Part shown: positions 53,500 through 64,000 of the stretch, one piece after another
Position numbering within the stretch: the first letter of the stretch is position 1
Layout: every line of letters starts with the position of its first letter
DNA from: Piliocolobus tephrosceles
Taxonomy: Eukaryota > Chordata > Mammalia > Primates > Cercopithecidae
Length of the DNA: 64,000 nucleotides
Reading direction: 5' to 3'
Assembly (NCBI RefSeq): GCF_002776525.5
Contig: NC_045452.1
Coordinates: 29,162,405-29,226,404, forward strand
Made by a program: the position numbers and the translations under genes
The notes under the pieces: model-generated
Database searches by the model: none
What the model was told of the DNA's origin: nothing
What the model saw: the letters and a program-made list of their open reading frames with translations, nothing else

Positions 53500-53815
53500 C
53501 TGACTAGCCACGGTTCTCACTGCACTCGTTGCCTTCTTCTCTCAGCCTGGATGGCCGTTCCCTGCATTTCCATCTTCTCACCCACCTCATCACATCTTCA
53601 AGCCTCATGTTCTCAGGATTCCCATCTAGGCTTGTTCTCCTCCCAGCCTGAAAGAGAGCAGTGTCCTGCCTCCCAGCCTGGGGTCGTTAAAGTCCTGACC
53701 ACTATGTGGTTGCCCCCCATGCAGGCAGCTGTTTCCCCAGGAAGACAGGGCTACATCTGGTGCTTATCTGTTCCCTGCACATGGAATATCTGTTGAATGA
53801 ATAAATGATTGTTGC
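53500..53815 (+). mobile_element. L2 3'-end remnant
   Basis: 'gcctggatggccgttccctg', 'catcttcaagcctcatgtt', 'ggaagacagggctacatct' and the terminal 'tctgttgaatgaataaatg' follow the L2 3' end in order. Confidence 0.7.
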
Positions 53816-55609
53816 GAGATGGGTCTGCATTTCAGGAAGGTTGAGGAATTTCCCCCAAGGACTTTCTGCTCCCCCTGAGGCTCCCTGGCCCCCTAGCATA
53901 TCTTAGGCTGGGAGTAAGAGGGTCCTTAGTTCTCCTTCCTTAGAGCACCCTGTCTCCTTGCTCAGACCAGGCACCTGCCTTGGGGGGCCCTGCTTCCCTC
54001 CCACTGGCTGCCAGTCCTGCCCCTCCATTTTCAGTTGCAGTCATTTATCCTTCACATTTCCTGGCTCCTCTGTTCATCTAAACAGCTGGTGCTATTTGTT
54101 CTGGGTGATTTCCCTTATTTATTGCCACATTTTCGGGAGGCACATAACTCTGTCTTCTAACCATTTTACTGCAGTCTCTTTAAATTGAAACAATTGATCA
54201 GGCCTTTGCTTTCCCTCTTTTGTTCCAGTCCCTCCTCCCCAGCTGCCCCCACCCCTTCTCTTTCAAGCAGCAATTAAATTTAAATCCATTTTCTCTAAAG
54301 AAAAGAATTCATCATGGTCCCAGGCCAAGGAGCACCCCAGAGTCCAGGGAACATCTCTGGACGTGCAGGGTAGACGGGGGGCAGCTGACTCTGCTCTTTT
54401 GGGGTGCGAGACAAATTCTGAGGGCTGCAGGGAGAGTGACCAGCGTCTCGCTGGCATCACTGTGTGGAGTGCAATTATAGCAGGGCTGTGGGTCAGGGCA
54501 GGATGCACAGGTGGCTCACTGGCCTTTAGCGATGATCTTAAGGCCGTTGTCCACGGGGAGTCTCAGGGTCCCCTGTGAACATTTCCTTGGGTATCTGAGT
54601 TTCAGGCCAGGCATGGATGGATGGAGGGAATGGGCTTCTCATGGGTGTGACAACTGAGAGTCATGTTCCTCCTTATCTCTCCCTGTTTTGTTTTAGCTAC
54701 AAGGAAGCCAAGGGTCAAATGAACAGTTGGAATCTAAGAACGGATGGTGGCCTCATTCACATCTGACCCTGTGGATGGGGTCAGGTTGTGTGTTACACAC
54801 TCGTAGCATTGGGGCTCTTGTACTGCAGGTCTCATCCCAAGTGCAGGCATAAAGGGGTGGCTGATTGGTCACTGCTCAGTGGACCTGAAGGCTGCAAGTT
54901 CCTGCCTCATGTACTGAAGCCCAGTGAGCTGGTGAACGAACACCTTGTCACTTGTGCATTTAAAACAAGCTGTGACATTGTTGGCCTGCTTAAATCTCCT
55001 AGGAGTTGGGGATGCTGTGAATACACTTGCAACATCATTTTCTGTGGCCAGGGTGAAAGGGTTGCGAGAGGTGAGATCTCAGGAATACAATGAAAGGACT
55101 GAAAGCTGAGCAGGCAGCAGAACCCAGGGTCAGGTCCCAGCAGGTGGGGGTCCCAGCCAAAGTCTGGGTGCAAGTCTTCTGCTTAGGGGGGTGCCACTGC
55201 CCCAGCCGCTGCAGGTGCTAGCCTCCAGGCCCCTCTGAAGGAACCTCACCTGATCCTCCTGGGGCATTTAGGAGGAAGGAGATGTTGACTCCTGTTCGCA
55301 GAGATTTACATCAGAGGCAGACAAGGCCCTGAAACATTTACTTTGTCCTTTGCAGAGCAGAGGATGGGAGAAAATTCTTAATAAAGACACAAAAGCAGAG
55401 TCCATCTTCATGCCTGACCCTGCAGTGGAGAAAACCCCTTTTCTCAGTGCCCACTCCTGGCTCCTCACGCATCCCCCAGACACCAGCCCCTCACTGCCGA
55501 TGGTCCTTCCATCACTCAGATGGGGGCCTCATGTCTGACCAGCACCACTGATGGTCCCAGGAGGCTGCCCTTTCCCTAGAGCCCGGCTACAGGAAATTGG
55601 CAGCAAAAG
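53816..55609. other. Single-copy sequence, nothing recognised
   Basis: I see no supported gene, RNA or transposon. Frames up to 106 codons lack family resemblance. Composition is mixed. Confidence 0.4.
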
Positions 55610-55621
55610 GCGGGTTCCTTG

Positions 55622-55749
55622 TAATTTTTAAGTAGAAATGAGATTTCTACATGTTGCCAGACTGGTTTGGAACTCCTGAGCCGAAGCAATCTACTTGGCT
55701 CTGCTCTCCAACGTGCTGGAATTACAGGCATGAGCCACTGCGCCTGACA
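55622..55749 (-). mobile_element. Old Alu/FLAM fragment
   Basis: 'aagtagaaatgagatttct', 'catgttgccagactggttt', 'gtgctggaattacaggcat' and 'gagccactgcgcctgacag' identify the 5' part of an old Alu-like monomer in reverse, strongly diverged. Confidence 0.75.
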
Positions 55750-57205
55750 GGGTTGTCTTTTTATTATTGGCTAATGGTAGTTATTTAGATATTGTGTTTT
55801 TGAGTTCTTTGTCAGATATTTGTATTGTGAATATTTTCTCTTTATCTGTGAATTGCTTTCATTTTATGGTGGTTTTGATGAGCAGGAGTTTTAAATTTTG
55901 ATGAAGTGAAATATTTTTCTTGTATTATTATTTCTTTGTGACTTCCCTAAGAAATCCTTTCTTACCCCAAGATTGTGAAGATATTTCTCATGTTTTCTTT
56001 CAGAAGATTCATGGCTGCATGTGATACACCTTGAATTAATATTTGTGTGTGTTTTGAGGTAGGGAACAAAATGTATTTTTCCCTGTACATTTAGCTAGTG
56101 TTCCACTATCATTGGCTGAAAAAACTTGCGTTTTCCTATTGAATTGCCCTAGTGCCTCAGTTGACTATTTAGGTGTGGATCTATTTCTGGGCTGTATCCT
56201 ATTTCATTGCTCTACTTGTCTATCTTTGCACTAACACAACCTACTCTTAATTGTTGACGTTTTATAGTAAATCTTGGAATTGGAAAGTGTCCTCCAATTT
56301 TATTCTTCTTTTTTCAGATTTTCTTGGATGTTCTAGACCCTTTACATTTCTAGATTAATTAATAAACTTTTCAATTTCTACAGAAAGCCAACTAGAATTT
56401 TGATTGAGGTTGAGTAGATGCTATAGATCATTAAAGAGAGTCAATATCTTGACATGATTGCATTTTCCAATCTATGAATATGGCTTGTCTCTTTATGTAT
56501 AAAAAATTCATTTCTCCCAAACTTTTTGGTTTATACCCTAGTGATCTTACACATTTAAACATTAAATGTATTCTTAGGCATTGAATGTTTTTGGATTCTG
56601 TTACAAATTGTATTTAATTTTTTGATTTTTCAATTATTTCTTACTAGTACAGAGAAATTAATTTTTGTATATTGACTTCATATTCTGGTTTTGCTAAATT
56701 CACCTGTTAATTTTAATAGTTCCTTTTTTCTTAGGATTTTCATTTGCACAGTCATGTCTGCCCACAAAGACTCTTTCACTTCTTTGTTTTCAATCTTTTT
56801 GCCTTTTGTTTCCTTTTCTGATCTTACTGCACAAGCTAGGGTACCTCTGTTAACGTGGAGTAGAAGCAGTGAAAGAACACATTTTGCCTTTTTCTTAATT
56901 GCAGAGTGAAAGCATTCAATATTTCATCAAGTACGATGTTAGCTATCGGGTTTTTTTTTTTGCAGATAAACTATTAGATTAAGAAAACTTCCTCTATTCC
57001 TAGTTCACTGAGAGTTTTTCTTTTTAAAACCTTGAATGGGTATTGAATTTTATCAAATTCTTTCTCTGTATCTATTGAGATGATAGTTTTTTTCCCTCCT
57101 TATTCTGTTGATTTGGTGAATTATATTGAGTTTTAAATATTAAGCCAAACTTGCACCTTGCACCTGGGATAAATCTTACTTGTTTATGGTATGTTAAAAC
57201 ATGCA

Positions 57206-57244
<39 letters not shown>

Positions 57245-58126
57245 TGACTTGCTAATACTTGGTTCAAAATTTTTGCATCTATGATTTAACAAGAACTTTG
57301 CCTATAATATAATTTTATTTTAATTTTTATATCATCTGACAATCTTGATTGCTAATTGGATTGTTTATTCTATTTAAATTTAGATAAATTACTGATAAAT
57401 TTGGGTTTACATCTACTTTCTTATTATTTGTTTTCTATTTGTTACATCTCTGTTTAGTGCTTTCTCATGGAATAGCTGAGTATTTTCTAGTATCCCATTT
57501 TACGTCCTTTCTTAGCCTTTTAGTCTCTCTTTTCTTTAAAGGGGTTGCTCTAGGTATTACAATGTACACCCTTAAAAGATCACAGTGTACCTTGCATTAA
57601 TATTATACCATTTTGGGTATAAGAACATTACAACAGTATAATTTCCTTTAACCCCTTATGCTTTTTGTGCTATTGTTGCCATATATTTTATTTATTCCAG
57701 TGTTATAAACCTCATAGTGTGATAATATTGTTGCTTCAAACATTCAATAATCTGTTGAAGGAAATTCTGAATTAGTCTTTTATATATATATTTACCATTT
57801 CTGATTGTTTTAATTTTTTCCTGCAGATCTGGGTTTTCAATTATTGATGAAATTCCTTTAGTATTTTATGTAGTGTGGGTTTGCTAGCAATTTATTATAT
57901 CAGCTTTTCTTTGTCTAATTATGTCTTTATTTTGCCTTCAATTTTTAAAAGATGTTTCTGCTGGACATAGAATTTTAGGTTGACAGTTATTTTTTTTTCT
58001 TTCAGCACTTTAGAAAGGTCATTGATTATCTTCTGACTTCCATTGTTTTTGATGAAAAGTCAGCCATTATTCTTTGTGCCCTTTCACTAAAACTAATGTC
58101 TTTCTCTTTTATCTTGGCCTGCTTTT
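55750..58126 (-). mobile_element. L1M element, ORF2 in reverse, long fragment
   Basis: Plus-strand words in consistent reversed order: 'tttgagttctttgtcagata', 'ctgtacatttagctagtgt', 'ctagattaattaataaac', 'aaccttgaatgggtattg', 'tgttgatttggtgaattat', 'tttttgcatctatgattt', then older 5'-region words 'ctggacatagaattttagg', 'gaaaagtcagccattattct'. The ORF2 catalytic region cannot be read in one frame; multiple stops. A (CA)n run is inside it at 57203-57238. Confidence 0.72.
57203..57238 (+). repeat. CA dinucleotide microsatellite
   Basis: 'cacacacat' followed by a pure CA run to 57236, within the L1M fragment. Confidence 0.95.
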
Positions 58127-58462
58127 AAGATTTTTCTTTTCCTTTTCTTCCTTTTTTTTTTTTTCATTTTTTGAGACAGAATCTCACTGTCACACAGGCT
58201 GGAGTGCAGTGGTGCAATCTCAGCTCACTGCAACTTCTACCTCCCAGCTTCAAGTGATTCTCATGCCTCAGCCTCCGAGTAGCTGGGATTGCGGGCGTGT
58301 GCCACCATGTCCAGCTGATTTTTGTCTTTTTAGTAGAGATGGGGCTTCACCATGTTGACCAGGCTGGTCTCGAACTTCTGGCCTCAAGTGATCTGCCCAC
58401 CTCAGTCTCCCAAAGTGCTGGGATTACAGGCGTGAGCCACCACACCTGGCCAAGATTTTTCT
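58127..58462 (-). mobile_element. Alu with 11-bp target duplication
   Basis: Body about 58138-58451, from a T/C-rich reversed tail to 'cacacctggcc'. 'aagatttttct' stands before (58127-58137) and after (58452-58462). It has 'ctggtctcgaacttctggcc' (old AluJ/S-type word). It is inside the L1M. Confidence 0.94.
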
Positions 58463-58810
58463 ACTTACCTTTGTTTTTCAACAATTTGACTAGGATTTGC
58501 TAAGTGTGATTTTATTTAGATTTACTCTGTTGGGGTTTGCTAACATTTTGGATATGTTGATTAGATCTGTGTACAACCCATTCAATACATTATCCACTTC
58601 ATGAATAATATTTTTTAGTTTTATAGTTTTATTTTGTAGAGCTTTCATTTTTGCTGCTAAAATTTCCTCCTTGTTAGCTCATTCAGATCATATTTTTCTC
58701 TAAATTAGTTAAAAAATTTATAGTAAAAATTTAACATTGTTGTGTGCTAATTCCATCTGGGTCAAATATCTCTGCCTCTATTAACTGTCTTATTTTCTTA
58801 ATTATTGGTC
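58463..58810 (-). mobile_element. L1M continuation
   Basis: 'caacaatttgactaggattt', 'ggggtttgctaacattttg' and 'cattatccacttcatgaat' continue the reversed 5'-region words of the L1M cut by the Alu. Confidence 0.55.
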
Positions 58811-60231
58811 ATGTTTTCAACCAAGAGTCCAACTGAGCTGGGAATCGGCCGTTGCTTTCATTCATTTTAGTTCCTCTCTGATTCAAAAGTATTGAGGGTG
58901 AGGTTAGGTCTTCTGATACCCCCAGGCCCAGACCCTGGGAGACTATGACAATGTCTCTTTGCCCTCAACTCCAACCTCCAATTTCTCTTGCAACCTACGT
59001 GGAGGGCCTGGCCTTATTTTTGCAGTCTTATCAGGAGTCGAGTTGATTGATTCAGTTACAGCTTTGGCTAATTGCAGTTCACCTGTGAATTCAACCGTTC
59101 TGAGAATGAAGTCAAACATCTCCCACCCTGCCTCCATTCCCAGGAGGGTCCTGGAATCCGGAATCTAAACATCGTGAGACTATAAGAGCTCTCTCTGCTT
59201 TCTGGCCTCACCTCTCTTTGCCTCTTACTTAGATAATTCTACTATAATCTCGGACAATTCTGAGTAATAGGGATTATTTTTATTTTACAGGTTCTTTCAA
59301 ATCCCAGTCTGTCATTTAAGCCTACAGTGCTAAAATGTTCAGCTGGTTTCTCCTTGAGCTTGTAGCCTCTTTGCCTGGGCCAGGCTTATGCCTCCACCCA
59401 CCCCGCTCCCAGCCTTGGTAACCACCCCAGACGTGTTGACAGACATTGGTCTCTGCTCACCTATGAAGGCCTTGTATTTATTTGGAATTTGGTTCATTTA
59501 GACTTCTTTGCATTTATGGCTCTTTGAAGGCTTAATATTATGATTTTGTTGTCTATATGGTGTTTTCTTGCTGTTGTGGTGGAGTAATGATCTTTATCTT
59601 CTATATCTGCACTAGAAGCAGAACTCTGCTGCAAACATAGTTTCTGGTGTGTTGCTGAAAAATGGGAGACATCACTAAAGGGAAAATTAGGACAAAGAAG
59701 CCTCCTAAGCATTTATGGAGCTTCTCCTAAGTGTGTGGAGAACATTTGCCCCAAGAGCTGCCATTTGAAGGATGGGGCTTGAGTCCCCAGCAAGGTGAAG
59801 GAGTTGAACCCAACCCTTCCTCGGGAGCCTGAGGCCTTGAGGGGATATTGTGATCCTAGGTCAGAGTCAACTGCAGGGTACTGGAAGAAGAAAACAAAAT
59901 CCTTCTTGGAGAAATGCACCCTCAGTCTAAGCCTTCAGGACACCCACAGATTAAGATCAACAGAATATGAGCTCATAATGAAGATTTTACCAACACGCCA
60001 GGAAACAAACTGCCATGAGAGAGAGAGAGAGAGAGAGAGAATCAGCAAAAATAACAAGTGCAGATTTAGAGCCTCAAGGAGTTCATGTACTGGAGTTGCC
60101 AGATGCAGAATGTAAAATGCAGATGCATAAAATATTTTAGAAGTAGAAGCTGGAATCTTCCTATGGGGGAAACCCCCTGACTGAAGGGATTCTGCATAGG
60201 CAGGAGTGACTGTGGTCCTAGGTGACCTGGA
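58811..60231. other. Mostly unrecognised sequence, possible L1 5' trace
   Basis: No gene. At 60017-60040 there is a short pure GA microsatellite, followed at 60055-60130 by 'gagttgccagatgcagaatg' and 'tgcataaaatattttagaag', which loosely recall a plus-strand L1M 5' region. The remainder is unique in appearance. Confidence 0.35.
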
Positions 60232-60512
60232 AGGTTCCAAGGAGGCTAACTAGGGAGGAGGTTACCTAGGAAGAAGGTTCTAGGAGGTTACTTAGGGAAA
60301 GTAAGGGAAGAGATTACCTAAGAAATTATCTAGGGAGGAGGTTACCTAGGAAGAAGTTTCCAGGAGGTTACTTAGGGAGGAGGTTACCTAGAGAAGACAT
60401 TACCTAAGAAATTAGGTAGCAGGGTACCTGGGAGGAGGTACCTAGGAGGAGCTTACCTAGGGAGGGGTTATGCAGGAGGAGGTTACCTAGGGAGAAAGCT
60501 AGGGGAGACCTC
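60232..60512 (+). repeat. Minisatellite, 'ggaggttacctaggga'-type unit
   Basis: Around 15 degenerate units of 15-20 bases around the core 'gaggttacctaggg', with variants 'gattacctaagaaatta' and 'aggttacttaggga'. Some units pair up into a longer repeat: 'agggaggaggttacctagga' occurs at 60254 and 60333. The core 'ttacctagg' contains the palindrome CCTAGG. Confidence 0.92.
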
Positions 60513-60569
60513 CCCAGATTCCCCCAGCAGGTGTCTCCAGTCCTCAGGTAAGCTGGAAGGGTCACATAA

Positions 60570-60662
60570 AGACCATCCAGTCCAAACATTCAATTTTACC
60601 CATCAGGAGACTGAGGCTTGAGAGAGGTGAAGGACCTACTCAAGGCCCACTCCTCACCATGG
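60570..60662 (-). mobile_element. Possible MIR fragment
   Basis: 'catccagtccaaacattcaa' and 'ggagactgaggcttgagaga' and 'ggtgaaggacctactcaagg' resemble reversed MIR or a related ancient SINE. Confidence 0.4.
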
Positions 60663-61199
60663 TGGGACCCAAACAGTGCTCTCCTGACTCCCAAGGGCCC
60701 ATGGATTTCCCAGGGCTGCGAGGCCCTGAAGCCCTGTGATCAGGCCTGCGGACACAGAGGTCAAGCAGGTCCATGTGGAGTCTGAAGGTGGGCAGTGTTC
60801 CAGGACAGGAGCTGTCAGAAATGTAGAGGGCTGCTGAGCTCCCAGAGAAACTCTCATTAGAAATGGAGGCCTCCCATGGCTTTCTACTGGGTTCCATGGG
60901 AAGCCAGGCTGTCCCAAGGCTCGTGGGTCCTGTGGGATCTGGCCCCTGCCCACATCTCAAGTGAGTCCTCCTAGGGGCCCAGTGCTGGGCAGATTCACTT
61001 CCTTTGAGGTTGTTAGACCTGTTTCGTTTTCAGATACGAACATGTACAACAATGGCCAAGCCACAGCATCAGCAAAGTCACTGCAAATACTTGCCACCGA
61101 TGTTTTGTGGGGCACGGAAGGGAGCTGGGGATCCTCAAACTCCAGAGAACTAAAGACATTTCCCAGGAGAAGGGAGGTCAGTGTGGGGTGGAGTGTGGG
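60663..61199. other. Single-copy sequence, nothing recognised
   Basis: No gene or repeat recognised. Confidence 0.3.
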
Positions 61200-61330
61200 A
61201 AACTTGGCTCTGCCGTTTTTACCAGCGTCATCTTCGGCAAGTCAGGTCATCTCCATGCACTTGGTTTCTCCATCGAGTGGAATAATGAGGCCTTTTGCAC
61301 TGTTCTGAATTAGAAGTAAGGTCCCTAAAG
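61200..61330 (+). mobile_element. MIR fragment
   Basis: 'cttggctctgccgttttta', 'cttcggcaagtcaggtcatc' and 'catcgagtggaataatgagg' follow the MIR core loosely. Confidence 0.5.
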
Positions 61331-61394
61331 CAACTTGCACAATCTCAGGCCCTGATATTGTCATTTCAGCCATCGTAATGATAATAACACGATT

Positions 61395-61520
61395 TTATTC
61401 TATTGTTTTATTTGATGCTCACAGCATCTGTGAGGGAGCACAGGTGAGTCTTGATGGTTTCTACTTTACAGATGAGAAGCCTGAGACACAGAGAAGAGTT
61501 TAGTGTGCAAATCGTGCCAA
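61395..61520 (-). mobile_element. MIR fragment
   Basis: 'tttgatgctcacagcatctg' and 'tactttacagatgagaagcc' and 'tgagacacagagaagagttt' are reversed MIR words. Confidence 0.6.
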
Positions 61521-61633
61521 GAAAGGGCTGTGACTGACTACAAAGGCATGCAGCCAACCTGGGGCAGAAGCTAACTGCTAACTGGAGACCTGGAGTCCCT
61601 GGGTCCTGGTGCCGCCTCTCTCCTCCAGAAGTG

Positions 61634-61675
<42 letters not shown>

Positions 61676-61680
61676 TGTGT
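61634..61680 (+). repeat. TG dinucleotide microsatellite
   Basis: About 20 pure TG units, then 'tggtgtgt'. Likely polymorphic in length. Long frames through it on the minus strand are Thr/His repeats. Confidence 0.97.
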
Positions 61681-62778
61681 CCTGAGCCAGCCATGACGTA
61701 GGACCCTGCATTCTGGGAGGTAGCACCAGGGCACAAGTCAGTCCTAGCACCCAGGAGATGGGGTTGTCTTCTAAGCCACACCTACAAGAAGAATCCCAGA
61801 GGCACTGGAAGGATCTTTTCTCTGTGGCCAAACTCAGCCGTGGTTTTGTTGGGACTCAGTGATCCATTTAGGACAGATGGTGTCATGGCCAGCTAAGGTG
61901 GCCGTCATTGCATGAGAATGTGACCAAGACAGCACCATCAGGAGAAAGAGCTTTTCCTGAACAGTAAGAGTAGATGTGCGGCTGAGTGCCTGCTTAGGAG
62001 GGGACTGGCTGGTCAACCTCCTGCAGCGCCTGTCAGTGGTGAAATGGTAAGGCTGCTCAGACACAACTGATAGGAGGCCTGAACCTGGCCCCGGGGCAGA
62101 AGAACTTGGAAAAGCAGGGCTCAGGGATTCTCTGCACCAGCCCCGAATCTGATTTATTTCTGCAGAATTGCGTTCGAGGGATGAGCTATACCAAATGAAC
62201 AAGCAGCGGGTGTGCCGAGATTTGGGGCCATCCTGGACTTCCAAATGGCCTGTGCTCTGAATAGACCTTTTGTTCGGTGTGGCAGTAATGAAGGAGGGGA
62301 ATTGGCAGCAGATGCCCAGAAAGGACTGTGACTAAGTGTCCATTATAAGTGCAGCAGTTTAATAAAAAAATCTATGTAATTTATTTGAATAAAAATGTGT
62401 GTTCTTTCACAAGCCCATTCTCTCCCCAGTCTTTCCATATTAATAGATCATTAATACTCCATGAATGGGTAATCATCTTCTTGGAAAACAAATGCAAGGG
62501 CATAAAAGGAAAATTATGGACGTTTAAACTTAAAAAAAAAAAGGATTGTTGGGGGAAGGAAGAGCTGTGTTCACAAAAACAGCCAGCTCCTGTCGCCGGC
62601 TTTGGGAGTGGGAAGGTCTGTGGAGCTGTACCAGGGGACTCATGGTGGACAGAACCTGAGTACTCACTGCACACCCTGGCCTGCGGAGGGTGCCCTAGGT
62701 CCGCTGTAGCAGGGGGCTGCCCATACAGGGCTTGATACAAGGTCAGCTGTCCTGAGCAGGTCTCACCAGGGCAGGTCC
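61681..62778. other. Single-copy sequence, nothing recognised
   Basis: No gene or known repeat. An A-rich run lies at 62532-62543. Frames of up to 136 codons have no family resemblance. Confidence 0.35.
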
Positions 62779-62918
62779 AGGTGAGCAGGTCCGGGTGAGC
62801 AGACATAGGTGAGTAGGTCTGGCTGAGCAGACACAGGTGAGCAGGTCTGGGCGAATAGACAGAGGTGAGCAGGTCCGGGTGAGTAGACATAGGTGAGCAG
62901 GTCCGGGTGAGCAGGTTC
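62779..62918 (+). repeat. Minisatellite, 28-bp unit, five copies
   Basis: Five 28-bp units begin 'aggtgagcaggtc' or 'aggtgagtaggtc' at 62779, 62807, 62835, 62863 and 62891, each as 'ggtccgggtgagcagacat' or a near variant. Every half-unit holds 'ggtgag', which looks like a 5' splice-site word by chance. A degenerate unit precedes it. Confidence 0.95.
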
Positions 62919-63540
62919 AACAGGCGGGAACCCTGGGACGGGTTGTATCACCACAGACCAAATATCTGGAGGGTGTCTAGCGGAACCTGCGCTTTTTGGG
63001 ATTCCCTTGTTGCAGCTGCGCCTGGGCCCTGCTGCTCATGCTCTGTCAGCCCAAATGGCCTCCTTTTGGCTTTGGAACCACGCAGTGGGAGAGCACCCAG
63101 CCTTGGGCCTGATGCCCTGCCCACCTCTTGCTGGAAGACTTCCTTGAATCTGACCCTTTTGAACAATTCAGCAACTTCAGATGAGACTTCCTCCTTTTGA
63201 ATCTCCATTTCCTCATCTGTAAACTAAGGTGGTTGGACTGTGCGATACATTTGTTCATTGTTCATTCACTCACTGATTCCACAATCACAACAGGCTGTGA
63301 GGTGAGCAGCAGACTCTGCTCTTGTGTGGCTTCTCTGTAGTTGTGACTGTCATGAGAGAATGGATAATGTTTGAGGTGAGGGAGAAAATGGGAAATCCAG
63401 CCTCTTGACGGCTATTTGGAATGGCAGGTGTTTGTAGTTCCAGCCACATGTCGTGAGCCTCCCATGAGCTCTGCATTTTGACAAAGAAGTGGTTTCTCGT
63501 CGAGCATTTATCTCCACTGCGTGCATCTTGAGCTGAGCCA
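62919..63540. other. Single-copy sequence, faint MIR trace
   Basis: At 63190-63240 'tgaatctccatttcctcatc' followed by 'tgtaaactaaggtggttgg' looks like the MIR core. Nothing else recognised. Confidence 0.35.
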
Positions 63541-63543
63541 TTG

Positions 63544-63910
63544 ATATGGTTAGGCTTCGTGTCCCCACTCAAATCTCATCTTGAATTGTGATCCCCATAA
63601 TCCCCACGTGTCAAGGGAGAGTCCAGGTGGAGGTAGTTGAATCACGAGGGTGTTTTCCCCCATGCTGTTCTCCTGACAGTGAGTTCTCAGAGACCTGATG
63701 GTTTTATAAGGGGCTCTTCTGGCTTCACTTAGCACTTCTCCTTCCTGCCGCCTTGTGAAGAAGGTGCCTTGCTTCCCCTTTGCCTACTGCCCTGAGTGTA
63801 AGTTTCCTGAGGCCTCCCCAGCCATGCTGAACTGTGAGTTGATTAAACCTCTTTCCTTTGAGTTACCCAGTCTCGGACAGTTCTTTATCGGAATATGGAA
63901 GTGGATGAAT
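63544..63910 (+). mobile_element. MST-type LTR (ERVL-MaLR)
   Basis: Starts 'tgatatggttaggcttcgtg', has 'aaatctcatcttgaattgtg', 'cctgatggttttataagggg', 'tgaggcctccccagccatg', 'gttacccagtctcggacag', ending near 63895. Same family and orientation as the element at 33-729, more diverged. Solo LTR. Confidence 0.87.
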
Positions 63911-64000
63911 ACAACCATCAAGATCCAGTGCAGGGAGCATCCACCACTTCATGAGCATGCTGTGCACACTGAATCTACTTCTTTCTCCAGCATTTTTTTG

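Noticed and set aside
62381..62954. 179-codon minus-strand frame with a repeated 'DLLTYVYSPGPAHL' motif
   Set aside because: The periodic peptide is simply the 28-bp minisatellite read in reverse.
1..64000. Search by eye for mitochondrial inserts, snRNA/snoRNA copies, centromeric or telomeric repeats
   Set aside because: None was recognised; diverged copies could be missed without alignment.

Overview
This window is primate genomic DNA, most likely from an Old World monkey. It holds many interspersed repeats and no protein-coding gene that I can support. The inference rests on the younger Alu copies (for example 205-509, 2342-2658, 32841-33120, 38625-38926 and 40699-40997). They share Alu variants that I associate with macaque/baboon AluYR-type elements, such as 'cacctcgcccggctag' and 'gtgcagtggccggatctc', rather than human AluY. 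No continuous reading frame has both a recognisable family and intact structure. The only protein-like sequences are dead transposon genes: L1 ORF2 fragments and one hAT transposase fossil.

Layout. 1-7.3 kb: an MST/THE1 LTR split by an Alu, an L1M piece, an Alu, then an old L1 interrupted at 3611 by a younger, internally deleted L1 with a visible 12-bp target duplication. 7.3-24.1 kb: GC-rich, largely single-copy DNA without any Alu but with many minisatellites (61-bp unit at 10979-11290, polypurine tract at 9521-9752, TG tract at 14505-14783, short tandem arrays at 14235, 17248 and 17864). It also holds a 2.2-kb solo LTR (18698-20907) and a few AT-rich islands that look like candidate regulatory DNA. 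24.1-29.9 kb: ERV and MLT1-type LTRs, MIR pieces and single-copy DNA. 30-44.7 kb: AT-rich L1M remnants mostly on the minus strand, two adjacent Alus, a Tigger/MER44-like element, a CA-rich array, an MLT1 LTR and a second copy of the long solo LTR (39759-41691).

42.5-46.3 kb holds the most informative fossil: a minus-strand hAT-superfamily (Charlie/Buster/ZBED-like) transposase gene, broken by frameshifts and by a plus-strand L1 inserted at about 43.0-44.7 kb. 46-55 kb: unique DNA with several MIR pieces, an ERV1-type LTR with readable promoter signals, an MST LTR with an Alu inside, and ATCC and TGATGG microsatellites. 55.6-58.8 kb: minus-strand L1M with one Alu. 58.8-64 kb: mostly unique DNA with two minisatellites, a TG microsatellite and a final MST LTR.

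Because no gene is present, the layers make sense as an insertion history (hAT and MIR/L2 oldest, then L1M/MaLR, then ERV LTRs and L1P, then Alus) rather than as a pathway. Family names below come from recognition of consensus-like motifs without a database search; subfamily labels are tentative.
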